Below, in pieces: positions 23,244-38,400 of a DNA stretch of 64,000 nucleotides. The DNA comes from Progne subis subis (taxonomy: Eukaryota; Chordata; Aves; Passeriformes; Hirundinidae). The first letter of the stretch is position 1. Each line of letters begins with the position of its first letter. Below the pieces are notes generated by a model, which was not told the origin of the DNA, made no database searches, and was given only the letters and a program-made list of their open reading frames with translations. The stretch lies in assembly GCA_022316685.1 (NCBI GenBank), contig JAKJHU010000085.1, positions 2,418,001 to 2,482,000 of the forward strand, in the 5' to 3' direction. The translations under genes and the position numbers were made by a program.

Positions 23244-26200
23244 TTACAGGTAGAGTTTAATGAGTTCATCACTGACAGCTGAAGGGGTCAACACCCCCAG
23301 GTCTGTGAAGAGCAGTGTGATCAGTGATGGGGAGGTGTAGTCAATCCAGGGGTGCTCCTCTGTTAGATTCTGACCCATTTTCAGAGTGTCTGCTTTGTAC
23401 TACAAGGAAACAGAGACCATTAATTACTACACAACTGCAACTTAAATCCTCTTTCAGGCAAGAGCAGCGCTACAGCCTCAGGCAGATGTTTGTGGTAAAA
23501 CTGAAGGAAGTCAAGTGTACAGACCAGTGCCACCTGGGTCTCAGCTCTTTTGTCTTGTGTAAAAAGTACAATTTGTAGTTCTGGAAGTTTATTGCTTTAA
23601 CTGTTTCTTACCCTCAGCTGCTCCTGTGCCTTAAAGGAACTGCTTTAGGAACAGAGTGTCAGTTATCAAGATAAATTTTGGCTGTTGGGTGCCTGACTGT
23701 ATCATGGAGCAACACCATAACAGCCCACAGCAGAGAGAGCCAGATAATCAGAGAAGACAATTTTTCACAGACACACCAGTGTGCACCTTAGCTGGGTAAG
23801 ATGGCAGTTGAGTTTCCTCTTACCTTAAACCTGTCGGGGACGTCCTGCTGGTTGAGAGGGAAGAGCCTTACAAACTTGAAACTTTCTGCTACCACATAAA
23901 ACGGCTTATTCTGGGCTTTGGCACACACAGCAATCTGATTGGTGCCAATCTGTGGAGACGGATGGAAAACAACATTGCAGACTCAGTGCTTGCCTGACAG
24001 TATTGCCCAGTTTCCAACAATTAACAGACATTTACTGGATAAAATCCAAATGGAAGAGACTTTTCAAAGAAAGCTTTAAATGCTTCAAAGAAATCAAACT
24101 TTAAAAGTCCAGAGTTTACAGAATGATGTAAGAAACTCACAATTACCTTGTTGATAATGCCTCCACTTTCAACTACACCTTCAGCACCAACTAACACCAG
24201 GTCCACTTTCTCCATAATGTAGCTGTTAAAAGGGGAGAAGAAAAAATCCAAGCCTTACTGAGTAAGAGGACAAATTACATGCTGAACAGAACAGAAATGA
24301 GTAATTCAAACAATCTTTCCATTTTTTGCACTAGTTTTATCTACCTCTTGTAAATCCAGATGTTGTTATACATCCTTGGAGTGATACTTCACCTGCTTCC
24401 CTGCAGGAATATTAAGTAGCCATATCTTCCCCAGCCACAGCTGATCCTGGCAACTGTGTAAATGCTGGAAGAGGCTGAACTCTAAGTAGGAATGTTCAGA
24501 TTTATTGTAATTGTTTCTATTCTCATGTATTGGACTTGTACTAGGCAGTGGTACTTTAGCAAATACCTTAAGAAACCACAAAATGATAACACTTACGAAA
24601 ATCAGGAAAAAAAGCAGCCTCTCTGATTAGCACCTCAGCTCTTTTTTACAGATCTGTACAGGCTCTTAGGTCTGGTTCTTCCTTTCATTCCAACATGCAA
24701 AATCAGATGCATGTGTTGTAGCTGACACATTCTAATCGTGCACCTAAAGCTGTAACTTGTTTGGCCTGTTGGATGAGTATGACAAACTAAGTAATATCCC
24801 TGGAGTTCGAACAAGCTGCTTACATCTAAGTTTATTTTGTCTTACTGTCAAAATAATTTTTTGATGAAAACCATTAAAATTTATGATCAGACTTACCCAA
24901 CTGCAGCATCCAGAATCACAGTCACGGGGATGTTGAGCTTCCTCAGGGCTTTTGCCATTTTTTGCCTAGTAAAGAAAATGTCTGGACTTTAATATATATA
25001 TATATATATTTTTTTTTTTTAAGACAATGATAGGAAAATACTGTCTGAAAGACTGAAGCCTGTGACTGCCCCCATTTCCCTGCTGGTAGAACAGAAGATG
25101 AGTTTTTGTATAGAAATGGAAGGAACTGTTACGTGGTATTAGTGGCATGTATTACTCAGTGTGCAGGGTTTACTCCTTCACTTACACAACAATATCTGCT
25201 CTGAAGGAATTATTTGGCATCTTTAAATGACATTGTTAGCTGTAGATTTTACTTTGCTATGATTAGCATAATACTGATTATTTTAACCTACTTATTAAAG
25301 AGAGAATTATAAAGCAGTTGTCTCCCATCTCCCAAGGGAAAACTAGGTTGCCTGGCACTGACCAAAAGTCTGTGAACCTTTGAGGAAAACCTAGATAACA
25401 CTAATTAGAATATCAAGTATGGAAAGTTAATTACCAATATTTTTTAGATTTTTTTTTCACCTGTCCAGAATAACAGTGATATGAGTGACACTTGGCATTT
25501 AAAATGCTCCAACCAAACCTAGCAGCTTTTCTTAGGGCAGGACAAGTTGGATGGTAGCTGTAACTTACCTGTTAACCAAGATAAAAACCAAATTAATGAA
25601 TACTCACCCTGCTTCATCTGGCTGTGATTCAGTCACATAAACACTGAATCGCTTCTTGGACTCCACAGCTGCTTCCAGCACCCTGAGGACCACCCTGGAG
25701 TAGGCGTGTGTCAGTATTCGCTGCCAGGACAAAAATAATTCACATTACTTCTGCGGAGCCTTGGCAAACCTTTACTTTTGTTAGCAGTGTCAGGGCTTGC
25801 TGTGCAGAACAATGTTGTGCAGAAGCCTCCATCAAACTCCCCTCCCCTCCTGTTCCTCACTGCCAGCAACAGCAAAACCCAACAGGAGCGACCCTGCCCC
25901 GGCCTACTCACAGCACCATCTCTGATGAAAGGGTGACACAGCTTGGCGATTTTATTCCTCGAGAGAGACACTTTCGTCAGGAAGATCTCCCCGCGCTCGA
26001 TCATGATTTCCTTGCACTTGGAGTAGTCCTGGAAGAGAGCGGGATGCCCGCTGAGCCGGCCGGAGGGTCCCGCGGCAGCAGCGGGGCAGGGCGGGCAGCC
26101 CTTACCGAGTACTCCAGCGAGGTGAGGCTGATGAAGCGCAGGAAGAGCTCCCCGCCGGAGGACACGGCCACCGAGGAGTCCACCCGCGACAAGGTGTCGA

Positions 26201-26542
26201 TGGCGTCCCGCAGGCTGTTCCGCAGGCCCTGGATGGTCTCTCCTGGGGAGAGGCAGAGACGCGCGGTCAGCGCCTCGCCCCGCGGGCGGCCGGGGCTCAG
26301 CGGGGTCCCCGTGAGGGCACCCGGGCTCACCTCGGTCCTGCTTGAGGAATCCCAGCAGCGCGCGGATGGCGGCCACGGCTGAGGCGACATCGGGATCGTC
26401 CCTCAGCTGCGCCCTGAACGTCTCGATCAAGTCTGGAAAGCAACGCGGAGCGTCAGACCCGGCCCGGCCCGGCCCGGCCGCTCCCGGGGCCGCCCCGTTA
26501 CCGTCCGTGCCCATCGCCGCCCCCGTTACCGTCCGTGCTCAT
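23244..26542 (-). CDS. EIF2B1: translation initiation factor eIF2B subunit alpha
   Basis: Alpha subunit of the eIF2B decamer, which exchanges GDP for GTP on eIF2. The alpha subunit senses eIF2 phosphorylation in the integrated stress response (family knowledge). There are nine minus-strand coding exons: 26542-26530, 26432-26331, 26242-26106, 26028-25912, 25720-25608, 24965-24897, 24222-24147, 23949-23824 and 23399-23244. They total 909 nt, 302 aa (human 305). The protein reads [22 protein letters not shown], then [36 protein letters not shown] and the end SDELIKLYL, all diagnostic of the alpha subunit. Exon 1 codes only four residues plus one base. A 28-bp tandem duplication supplies a second ATG and donor just downstream (26514, MGTD). 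The upstream ATG was chosen because it joins exon 2 in frame through the adjacent donor. The gene shares a promoter with GTF2H3. Confidence 0.96.
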
Positions 26543-26551
26543 CGCCGCCCC
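26496..26551 (-). repeat. 28-bp tandem duplication covering EIF2B1 start codon and 5' splice site
   Basis: Two 28-bp copies, 26496-26523 and 26524-26551, differ at one base. Each copy on the minus strand holds GGCGATG, then AGC or GGC, then ACGGACG|GTAACG: an ATG, nine coding bases plus one, and a GT donor. The two possible first exons code MSTD or MGTD and both join exon 2 in the same phase. Confidence 0.9.
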
Positions 26552-26676
26552 GCTCGCTGCGCTCCGCCCGCCGCGCCGGGGCGTGGGGAGGGCCGGCCCG
26601 GGGCGTGCCCGGATGAGGGGCGCCGGGCCCGGGCGTCATCCGCGGGCGCCGGAGCCGCTGCTGCCCGGCCGGCGCG
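26543..26676. promoter_or_regulatory. bidirectional EIF2B1/GTF2H3 promoter
   Basis: Only 134 bp separate the two opposed start codons. The interval is CpG-rich without a TATA box and holds a GC/KLF-type box (GGGGCGTGGGGAG, near 26578) and a CRE half-site (CGTCA, near 26634). The CpG island extends into the first introns of both genes. Both genes open with tiny coding exons, 13 and 10 coding bases. Confidence 0.8.
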
Positions 26677-30361
<3,685 letters not shown>

Positions 30362-31487
30362 CAACATTATGTAAATACATCATTACCTCCTCCAGTAATT
30401 CCATGAAATGGAACCTACTTGAGAAACTGATGGCACTTTTTATTGGATGTGAAAGAGAACTGTATGCAGTGCTATTTCTTGTTTCTTAGGGGATAAATAT
30501 TTAAAACGTACGTCTTCTATGCAGCCTGTTAAGTAACAAATCACTGTATTACCATGTAATCTGTGCTGTTTGAAATGCTAATTATTAACTGTAAGAGGAA
30601 CCAGAAGTTATGTCCTGGTAAAGAGACACAGCCTGTGAATGTGAGGGTATTTTGGCCACTCCAAAGTTTCACACTTCCGAGTTACTTTCAAGGTCAAGAA
30701 AGCTTTGGTGTAAAGTTAAGAATGACCATTTCAAGTGTGTAGGATCAGAATTGGCAGCACTGTGTTGTTCAGGGACTTCAACTTCTTACAAGCAATATGA
30801 GCCATCATTTTCAAGATGGTTTGTGAGCCACTTGGAAAAAAAAAAAAGGTGCTAATTGCCCTCCATGTGCACTCACATATGCCTGTGACTGTACTGTCCT
30901 TGTGGTATTTCTTTCTCAATTTGATATCTCTTCATTTATGAATGAAAAGGCCTCCCTTTGTTTAAAATAACATCCATGAATGCAGACTACCTGGTTAGTC
31001 TTCAAGGTTTTATTTTGAAACTGGAGATCAAGAAATGTAATTGTAATATGATAACAGGCACACTTCTTATTTTTAGTATGCGGGTTTCCATCTGACATGT
31101 GATAAGAACAGACTTTTGGACTGGTGTCTTTTATGGCAGGAAGGACTGCTGTGTTCTTCTGAATGTGGCTTTCATTTACAGAAGCAAACAGTATCACCTT
31201 CTAAAGAGAACTACGTAATTTGGTAGTTTAACCTTTCTCCTGAAAGGAATAGAGAGGAATTTTTTTTTTCCATGTAGAAAACGAGTTATTTTTTTTTTTT
31301 TCTTTCCCAATGTGTATAGAGGAATTTGTCAGGTCTTGATATTCGCATCAGGTTTTGTCACTGTAACAGCTGCAGTGCCAGTTTTTTTCTGGGCTTGCCA
31401 ACGTAACAAGGTGAGCTTTTTTTTTGTTGAAAAAAGCCGTTTTGTGTGAAGGCTGTATTTATAATTTACATTGTATAAAACTTTTGT

Positions 31488-31493
31488 AATAAA
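31488..31493 (+). terminator. GTF2H3 poly(A) signal
   Basis: AATAAA about 1.1 kb after the stop codon, following a plausible 3' UTR. Confidence 0.55.
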
Positions 31494-31559
31494 GACTAGT
31501 CTCTTTTTCACATGTGGTCAGATATTGCTTTGATAGTTAAGGATGAGCTACATGGTTTT

Positions 31560-32100
31560 CTTGGAGTTTTGTTGTTTTGGTCTCATGGTGTGATGTGACT
31601 GACAATTGGTGAGGGAGGACAGGTCCAAGCAGAGTCAGGGGTGATGCTGCAGGACACACGTGTGGGGGAAATAAAACTCTCTAACCAGTTTGTAAGCTTA
31701 GAAAATCAACATTACTTTATTCATTGAGGTAGGTGGGAACTGCTCCATAAAATGTGCATCAGTTATGAAAACGTAACTATATATTCTTGCAATCAAAGGG
31801 ATTAGTGGTTATTTGCTACCAGTTACATACTTCTCTTATTAATTAGTATAGTATAATGCCTATTGGTTGGTGATTTGCTTCTCATTGTAATTAGTCCACA
31901 TGCTCAGTTTCTTTCTTTTGGGTTTGTGAGTTTCTTGGGTCACTGGTCTACCAGAATTCCCTTTTACCTGCTCAGATCTGATTTCAGCACAATTACCGAG
32001 CTGGTTTTATTAGTTTCTTCCTTAACCTGGAAGTCCAGCCAGATGTCCTAGTGGTCCATATATTCTGCATTCTTTCATGTTCATAATCAACCACTACCTC
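31560..32100 (-). mobile_element. possible old LTR-like sequence
   Basis: AT-rich non-exonic block between GTF2H3 and TCTN2. Read on the minus strand it has a CAATGAATAAAGTAATG poly(A)-like stretch, which reminds me of a solo LTR of a bird endogenous retrovirus. I could not define TG/CA ends or a target-site duplication, and no coding remnant is present, so this is a weak call. Confidence 0.25.
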
Positions 32101-32219
32101 CCTCTTCCCAAACCATGCTGACCCTCGGATCTGAGAGCCCTAAACTTTTTTTTTTTTTTTTTCTCCTCTTTTCCTCTCTTAGAGCTTTTTTGTTAGCGTT
32201 GTTAGCTTTGTTCGTTTGT

Positions 32220-32420
32220 GACCGGCCCAGGAGCTGGAGCCGCCCCGGGGCCCCTTCCCGTGAGGCGGCCGCGTTCCCGCCGTTCCGTGAGGCGGCTCCC
32301 CCCCCTTCCCGTGAGGCGGCCGCGTTCCCGCCCTTCCCGTGAGGCGGCTCCCCGCCCTCCGCGTTGCCATGGCGCCGCGCTGGCGCTGCAAGATGGCGGC
32401 CGGGCGGCCGCCGTAGCGCG
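32220..32420 (+). promoter_or_regulatory. TCTN2 promoter with repeat, X-box-like and YY1 sites and a uORF
   Basis: GC-rich block directly upstream of TCTN2. A unit of about 51 bp (CTTCCCGTGAGGCGGCCGCG...) occurs twice, at about 32254-32304 and 32305-32357. The sequence GTTGCCATGGCGCC at 32363-32376 has a perfect RFX X-box left half and a weaker right half. AAGATGGCGGC at 32390-32400 is the classical YY1 site. A 15-codon upstream ORF runs 32369-32416, ending four bases before the main ATG. Confidence 0.6.
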
Positions 32421-35400
32421 ATGCGGGCTGTCGGCTTCGGGGCGCTGCTGGTGCTGCTGCTGCAGGCGGCTCCCTGCCCCGGCCAGCCGGCCGGGGATAC
32501 CGGTGGGTCAGGGCGTGAGCGGCCGCAGTGAATGGCGGCCTCCGGGAGGCGAGGGACGGGCGGAGGTGTGGGGATGGCGGCGGGATCTGCCCGGGTGGGT
32601 GTGAGGGGAGGCGGCGCAGACCCTGAGGGCTCCCCAAGGCTCAGTGTAGGGCGGCCTTCCCAAACCCGAACGTGCTCGCCTGTGGAGTTTCTGCCGCTGC
32701 TCAGCACAGAGTGGGAGGGTGGAGCAGCTTATGTCGGACCTTTCAACCTTGGCAAAGTCTAGAAAGAAAAATCCAGTGAAACTCCCAACTCCGACTCCTA
32801 AACTTGACACCGCGTCCACATGCTGAAGGCAGGAACCCGCAGTTCCTGATCGCAGGTAGCGGGACATCCCTGGCACAGTTCATGGCCCAAAGAAATTAAA
32901 AAGTGTAAGCTGAAGTCAGCAACAAGTGCCAAATATGGTGTTGCCGGAGCTGTGTAGTATCTGCGTGGGTCTGGAAGTGCTATAATGTTATTGTACTGCC
33001 TGTTTGCGGGGCATCTTCACACGTGTAAACTTCTGGCGTAGAAAGCTACACCCATTCCTCCAGCACTTGGTAAGAATGGAAATACAACCCTGTACTAGGC
33101 GTTACATGGTATTTTTCTTCTGTTTGTAACATTTTATAGTCTAAGAGTGTAAGAATATAGCCCAAGCACAAGATCTATATGTCTGCGTTATCCTTTCTCA
33201 ATCAAGTTGTTTCTTTCTATTTTTTTCAGGCTTTCAGCCTTCATTTATCCATATGTCAGGGCCCAGAGTGAATTCATTTTTTCTTGGCAATTCTTCAGGA
33301 GTTATTTTTTCTATAATTTTAAGCCCTAAAGATGCAGAGACAGGTAAGACCACTTCAACTCCCTTTCCTCATGTAAATAAATATGTTTGAATTGTTAATA
33401 TTTTTTTACACAAAAACTACTAGATAAATGCTAATGCATGCCATTTAGTGTCTTAATAGTTACAAAAAGAGGAATTTCAGACATTTCTGTTATTAACCTC
33501 TTAGTTCGGAGTTGGTTCCATGTAAGCTGGGCCTCAGGGTGTACCTGAAGGCACAAGAGGAGTTTAAATGTACTTCTCATTTCCCAGTCTTTTCTAAATG
33601 ACAGTGGAATACCTTAAAATTTTTTGTTTGTTACAGGAAAATTGCAACCTGCAAATTGCAGCGGAAATAAAAGAGCTGGAGATTGGAATTTGGATGTAAC
33701 ATCCATGGTGTGGTATGTAAAATATTGATTCTTCTGTTATTCCACTTCATTCCAACTTCTCTCTCAGAAGCTGATGAATGGTATAGACAAGAGCAATTTA
33801 ATACAGGCCATCAGAGCTGTCAAAGTTTATTTTGTGTTTTTCCAGGACACTTCCAAGGTGACTGTAAGCCTCACCAGAACTCTGGAGCTGTGTTTGCCCA
33901 ATGTCACCGAGTGCTGCCCCTCACCTCTGTGCAAGCTGGAAACACTCCAGGTTTTAGCTTGCCGTGGTTCAGTGATGCTGGCACAGCTCCTGATTCAAGC
34001 TGAAATATTTGCCAACTCTTCCTTTGCAGGAAATGTGTCAGGTAAGTGCTAAAGAAAAAATGGAATTTTGGCTGTTCTTTTCCTTTCAGTATGGAAAAAT
34101 CAGGATTTGAGCAGCAATAAGAGCAAACAGCGGAATTTAAAAAAAGGTTTCTACATGGAATAAACTGCTGTGTGCATGGTCTTCTTATTTGGATGTCAGT
34201 CCACTTAATCTGATTTTCTATTCTGCTTCTGTTACAGAAAATGCAACTATCATCCCAAACCAGGCGTTTAAGCCCTTGGGTTCTTGTCCTTGTAACTTAA
34301 CAGCTGGAGCTTGTGATGTTCGTTGTTGCTGTGATCTGGTACTTACTTCTCATTAAACTTTGATTAAGTGTTTTCAAAGTTTCTAGACTCTCTTGTTTAT
34401 GGGGAGAGAGAGGTACTGGATGCTTCAGACTAGATGTGCCAGAGGGATATTTCCAGTTTGGATATTCCAGTGTTTCTAAAATGAAATATGTTCTCTCTAC
34501 AAAGCTGCTTGGTTTGCCTGTAAGTTTGGCTTTATATTGCCATAAGTATTGCAATTACCTTGTTGAAAGTGATCGTTCTTTTCCCTTTCAGGAGTGTACA
34601 CCAGACTTGCAGCAGTTATTTGGTGGATCGTGTTTCACTGGAGTGTTTGGTGGGGATGTAAACCCACCTTATGATCAGCTGTGCTCTTCCCAGTCAATGG
34701 AATACACCCCTGAGTGGTTTCCTTTCCTCTGTGTACAGTCTTCTCTTGACAACACACCATTTCTTGGCTATTTTTATCATGGCTCTACTGTAAGTCTTAA
34801 AAACATTTATTTTCTCATCACACTCATCACACTCATTATGCAATCAAAAATATAACTTGTCCTTATAATGAAAGTTACTTTGAAATTAGGGTTTTAGGGT
34901 GTAAACTTTAAATGCAAGTGGAGAAATATCATTGGTAATTTATAAGAACAGGGGATATGAAAGCAAACCTGTAATTATTTGTGGTAAAGATTAAAGCACT
35001 GTCTATTTTTTAAACTTCTTTGCAGTTCTACACCCAAAGTTCCTTCGTTTAAGATCCCTCTACAAACTTCTCCTGGGAAACCTTTCACTGGTTACAGAGA
35101 AGGAGATCCAATTATAACAGAAGAAGATGAGTATTTTACTGTTCCCCAGGTAATCACTTGGTGCTTATGAGCTTTTGATTCCTCTTGGTTTGTTTGGAAC
35201 TCCCTGCATCACACTCCTTATGGCTTTGCATCCAATTTCAGTACCTTGATGTTGGGAAGTGGTGGGGTGTATTTGTCACCAAAAAACCCAAAACAAAACC
35301 ACAAAGTCATTATTAAAAGTAAACATTATCCTTCCTCATGCCCTAGCCCATGCCTGCATTTTGGGGACATTTGTTTGTTATAATTATTTTCACAAATGAA

Positions 35401-38400
35401 GTCGTGGTGTACATTGAAACCACTTTTAAAGCTGTGCTTTTAAAATGTTAACCTCTCTTTTGCCAGAGGCTGAGGTGTTTCTATAACTTGCTTGTCAAAG
35501 TGCTACGTGTGGCTGTAGCGCACACGTGGGGCATTTTACTAGCAAGTAATCTTCAAATGACAAGAAAATCCTTATTTCTGTGAACCCCCCGCAGCAATCC
35601 ATGGCTGGACAGTGTGTTGGGAATGCTCCCGTGCCCTATCTCCACAGCTTTGATGTCAAGTGCCTGATCAATTTGGAGTCTTACAAGGAAGGCCTGCCCC
35701 ATGACGTGAGGATAAACAGTGGCACTGCAGGTATGCTGCAGAACTCCAAGCAGGAACGTGTTTCATGTTTCTCCAAGCTGCTGGAACAGAACAAACCCGA
35801 GGGCTGTTGGCACAGTCGTTAAGTGTTACAATCTGTGTTATCTGGTGGCCGTAGTTCAGCATTTGGGGATGTTCTGTTCCTGTTTCTCGTGACCTTCCAG
35901 CAAGTGTCCCACTGTTTCCCAAGATTTAGGAGGTAAGAAGTAATGGGGTGGGCCTTTGTTTCCCAGTGACCTGTTCCTGGTGACTCATTTTCAGGCTGCT
36001 GCAGAGCCCTTTTTCTGTCAGGAGGGTGCAGCATCAGCTTTTTAGAGTTAGTGAGAAGTGGTTACTCTCTGCATCACAAAAGCCTGTAGTTACGAAGAGT
36101 CATTCTGGAGTTTGAGATGTGATTACCAGCATGAACGTATTTTATTTTATGCTCCATAATTCTCTAATTTTGTTAGTCTATATTACCTCTGTAAGACCCA
36201 CAGATAATTAGCTGTGCTTTCAAAATACATAAATAGTCTGGATCTTTACCAAAATTAATTTTCCAAATAATTTCCTACTCAGATTTCATAACAACAGGAA
36301 TTGCACCTTGGATGTGAAAATAGAAGTCTTTGTTTTTTGTTCTCAGAGTTCATCCAACAAAATGTTGTCTATAGAGCCATCACTGACAGGGGCAAATTCA
36401 TCACTGAAAGTGGTAGGTCTCTTCCATTTAAATAATGTTTCTTACTTAATCTGGATTGTATATGAAATCGCTTATTTTGATGTCTAAAATGTTTACCTGC
36501 TGCAGTTCTTAGGAGGAATTTTGTATGTTATCTAAGACTGTGAGAGTAAACTGGCTTCCTGCAAAGCAGGAAGTATTTAATTTACTCCAGTTCATCACAG
36601 CTGGTCAGGAAATCAGGTTCCTTACCTTGCATACATGGGGGATTGCACCATTGCACATTGAAACAGTGAAGTAAATTCTCAAAAAGAGGAATGGTGAAAT
36701 TTCCAGAATTTTGCCGAGGTTTTAATGTGTTCTTTCTCAGATGCAGTAACAGAGCTTTCTAATTAGAATGCTTTTCATTATGACCTTTTCTCTTTTTTCC
36801 TTCTGCCAGAAAACCTTCTTGCTGCTGAGGTTCTGTGTCAAAATGTAACTTTTGCAGAACATTATAAATTCATTTGGAAGGGCAAGAACATTGAGCAAGT
36901 AAATGTCACTGTCTTCCTTGGAAGCTTATGTGATGGAGGTACCATGACATTTCTTTCATGATTTTTGATTTATTTCTTTGTGTTCTGTATAGAAATTCTG
37001 TGATAGAATCTCTTATTTACTAATTCTTCTCAAAAATAATTTCCCTTGGACTGTAGAAAGAAAAGCATGGGGCTGATTTCCATTAATTTGTGTTAATTTG
37101 AATCTTCTGTCATTAATGAAAGACAGAAATTTGTGCCCTACACAGAACATGCATTTTGCTAATTTGCTTATTTAAAAGTCATACTTTTTTCTTTCACCAG
37201 AAATCCTGACACAGAGATTCACAGTTGAATTTCTAAGTTCCAATAGTACTAATGGAGAGGAACTGTTTGAGAATCCAGGTATTAATACTTTATTTTGCCT
37301 GTTAAAAGTAGAAAAAAAAATAAATCATACTATATAGATTCTTATCTGTGATTACATTTTATATTTCTTTTGTACTTCTTTATGTTGGCAGCCTTCACCT
37401 TCCTGCCTTACTGCACTGCCAATAGCAGTGGGTGGTTCTTAGGCTTTTGTTGCGTAGATATTGATTATTTAAAATGAGGCCATTCCCACTGTAATGGAAA
37501 GGTCATTTACTTCAAGATTGATGACATTTCAAACAATGCTAATGCTTATAGGTTCTTGTACAGTGTTCTTAATTTACCTTTCTCTCCTTAGGGATATCAA
37601 GTTGGAAAACCAGTGAGAGCTGCAAATCTGAATGATTCTGATCCTCTTGGAAGCCTAAACATTTGGCAGCCAGGTATTGGCTTGTGAGGTTGCAACTTCA
37701 GTTGTAGTTAATACTAAAATGTTGGAGTTTTATTTTTTTTTTTGGATTTTTTTAAAACATACTTTAGTTAAAAATCTCTGCCAGATTTTGCTTTTCCTTC
37801 CCAAACTTTCAAAGGTCAGTGAGAAAACCTTTAATGCTTTCTTGGAAAATTGAATGGACTTGTATCTGTTTTTGAACTCTACCATGCTGAGTTTGCATTC
37901 TAATGTTTGATGTTTTGCACAAAATTGAAAGCTAGAGATCCAAAGGGGGATAAGAAAGCTCAAGTAAGATGTTTTCATTTCACAGCTGGCAGGGGTTTAT
38001 GTGCATCAGCAACTTACAGACCAGTTCTATTTGGAATAGACTCCTATTCTGGGTGCATTCTCGAAGTTGATATTAATGAAGATTGCAGCCTTTTAAGGTG
38101 AGCTACACAAGCTGAATTGTTTATCCCTGCGTCATCCCTCTTGTTGATTGTTATGAGACTCTGCAAGTGCCTCCCATCAGCACTGGTACTTTCTTTTTAA
38201 ATATTCATGTGTGCATTTCAGCTTTCTGTGGTTAATGGTATCACTTCTGTTTTTGATGGGAAATCATAATAATGGTTTCACTCTTTACTCAGATGAGGAT
38301 TGTGTTGGCTGCAATACTTTGCCGTTTCTTCCCTTCAATGGTTCAAGTTTATTTTTGTTGTGTGATTACATCTTTCAGATGAAACTGACCTTAGGATACA

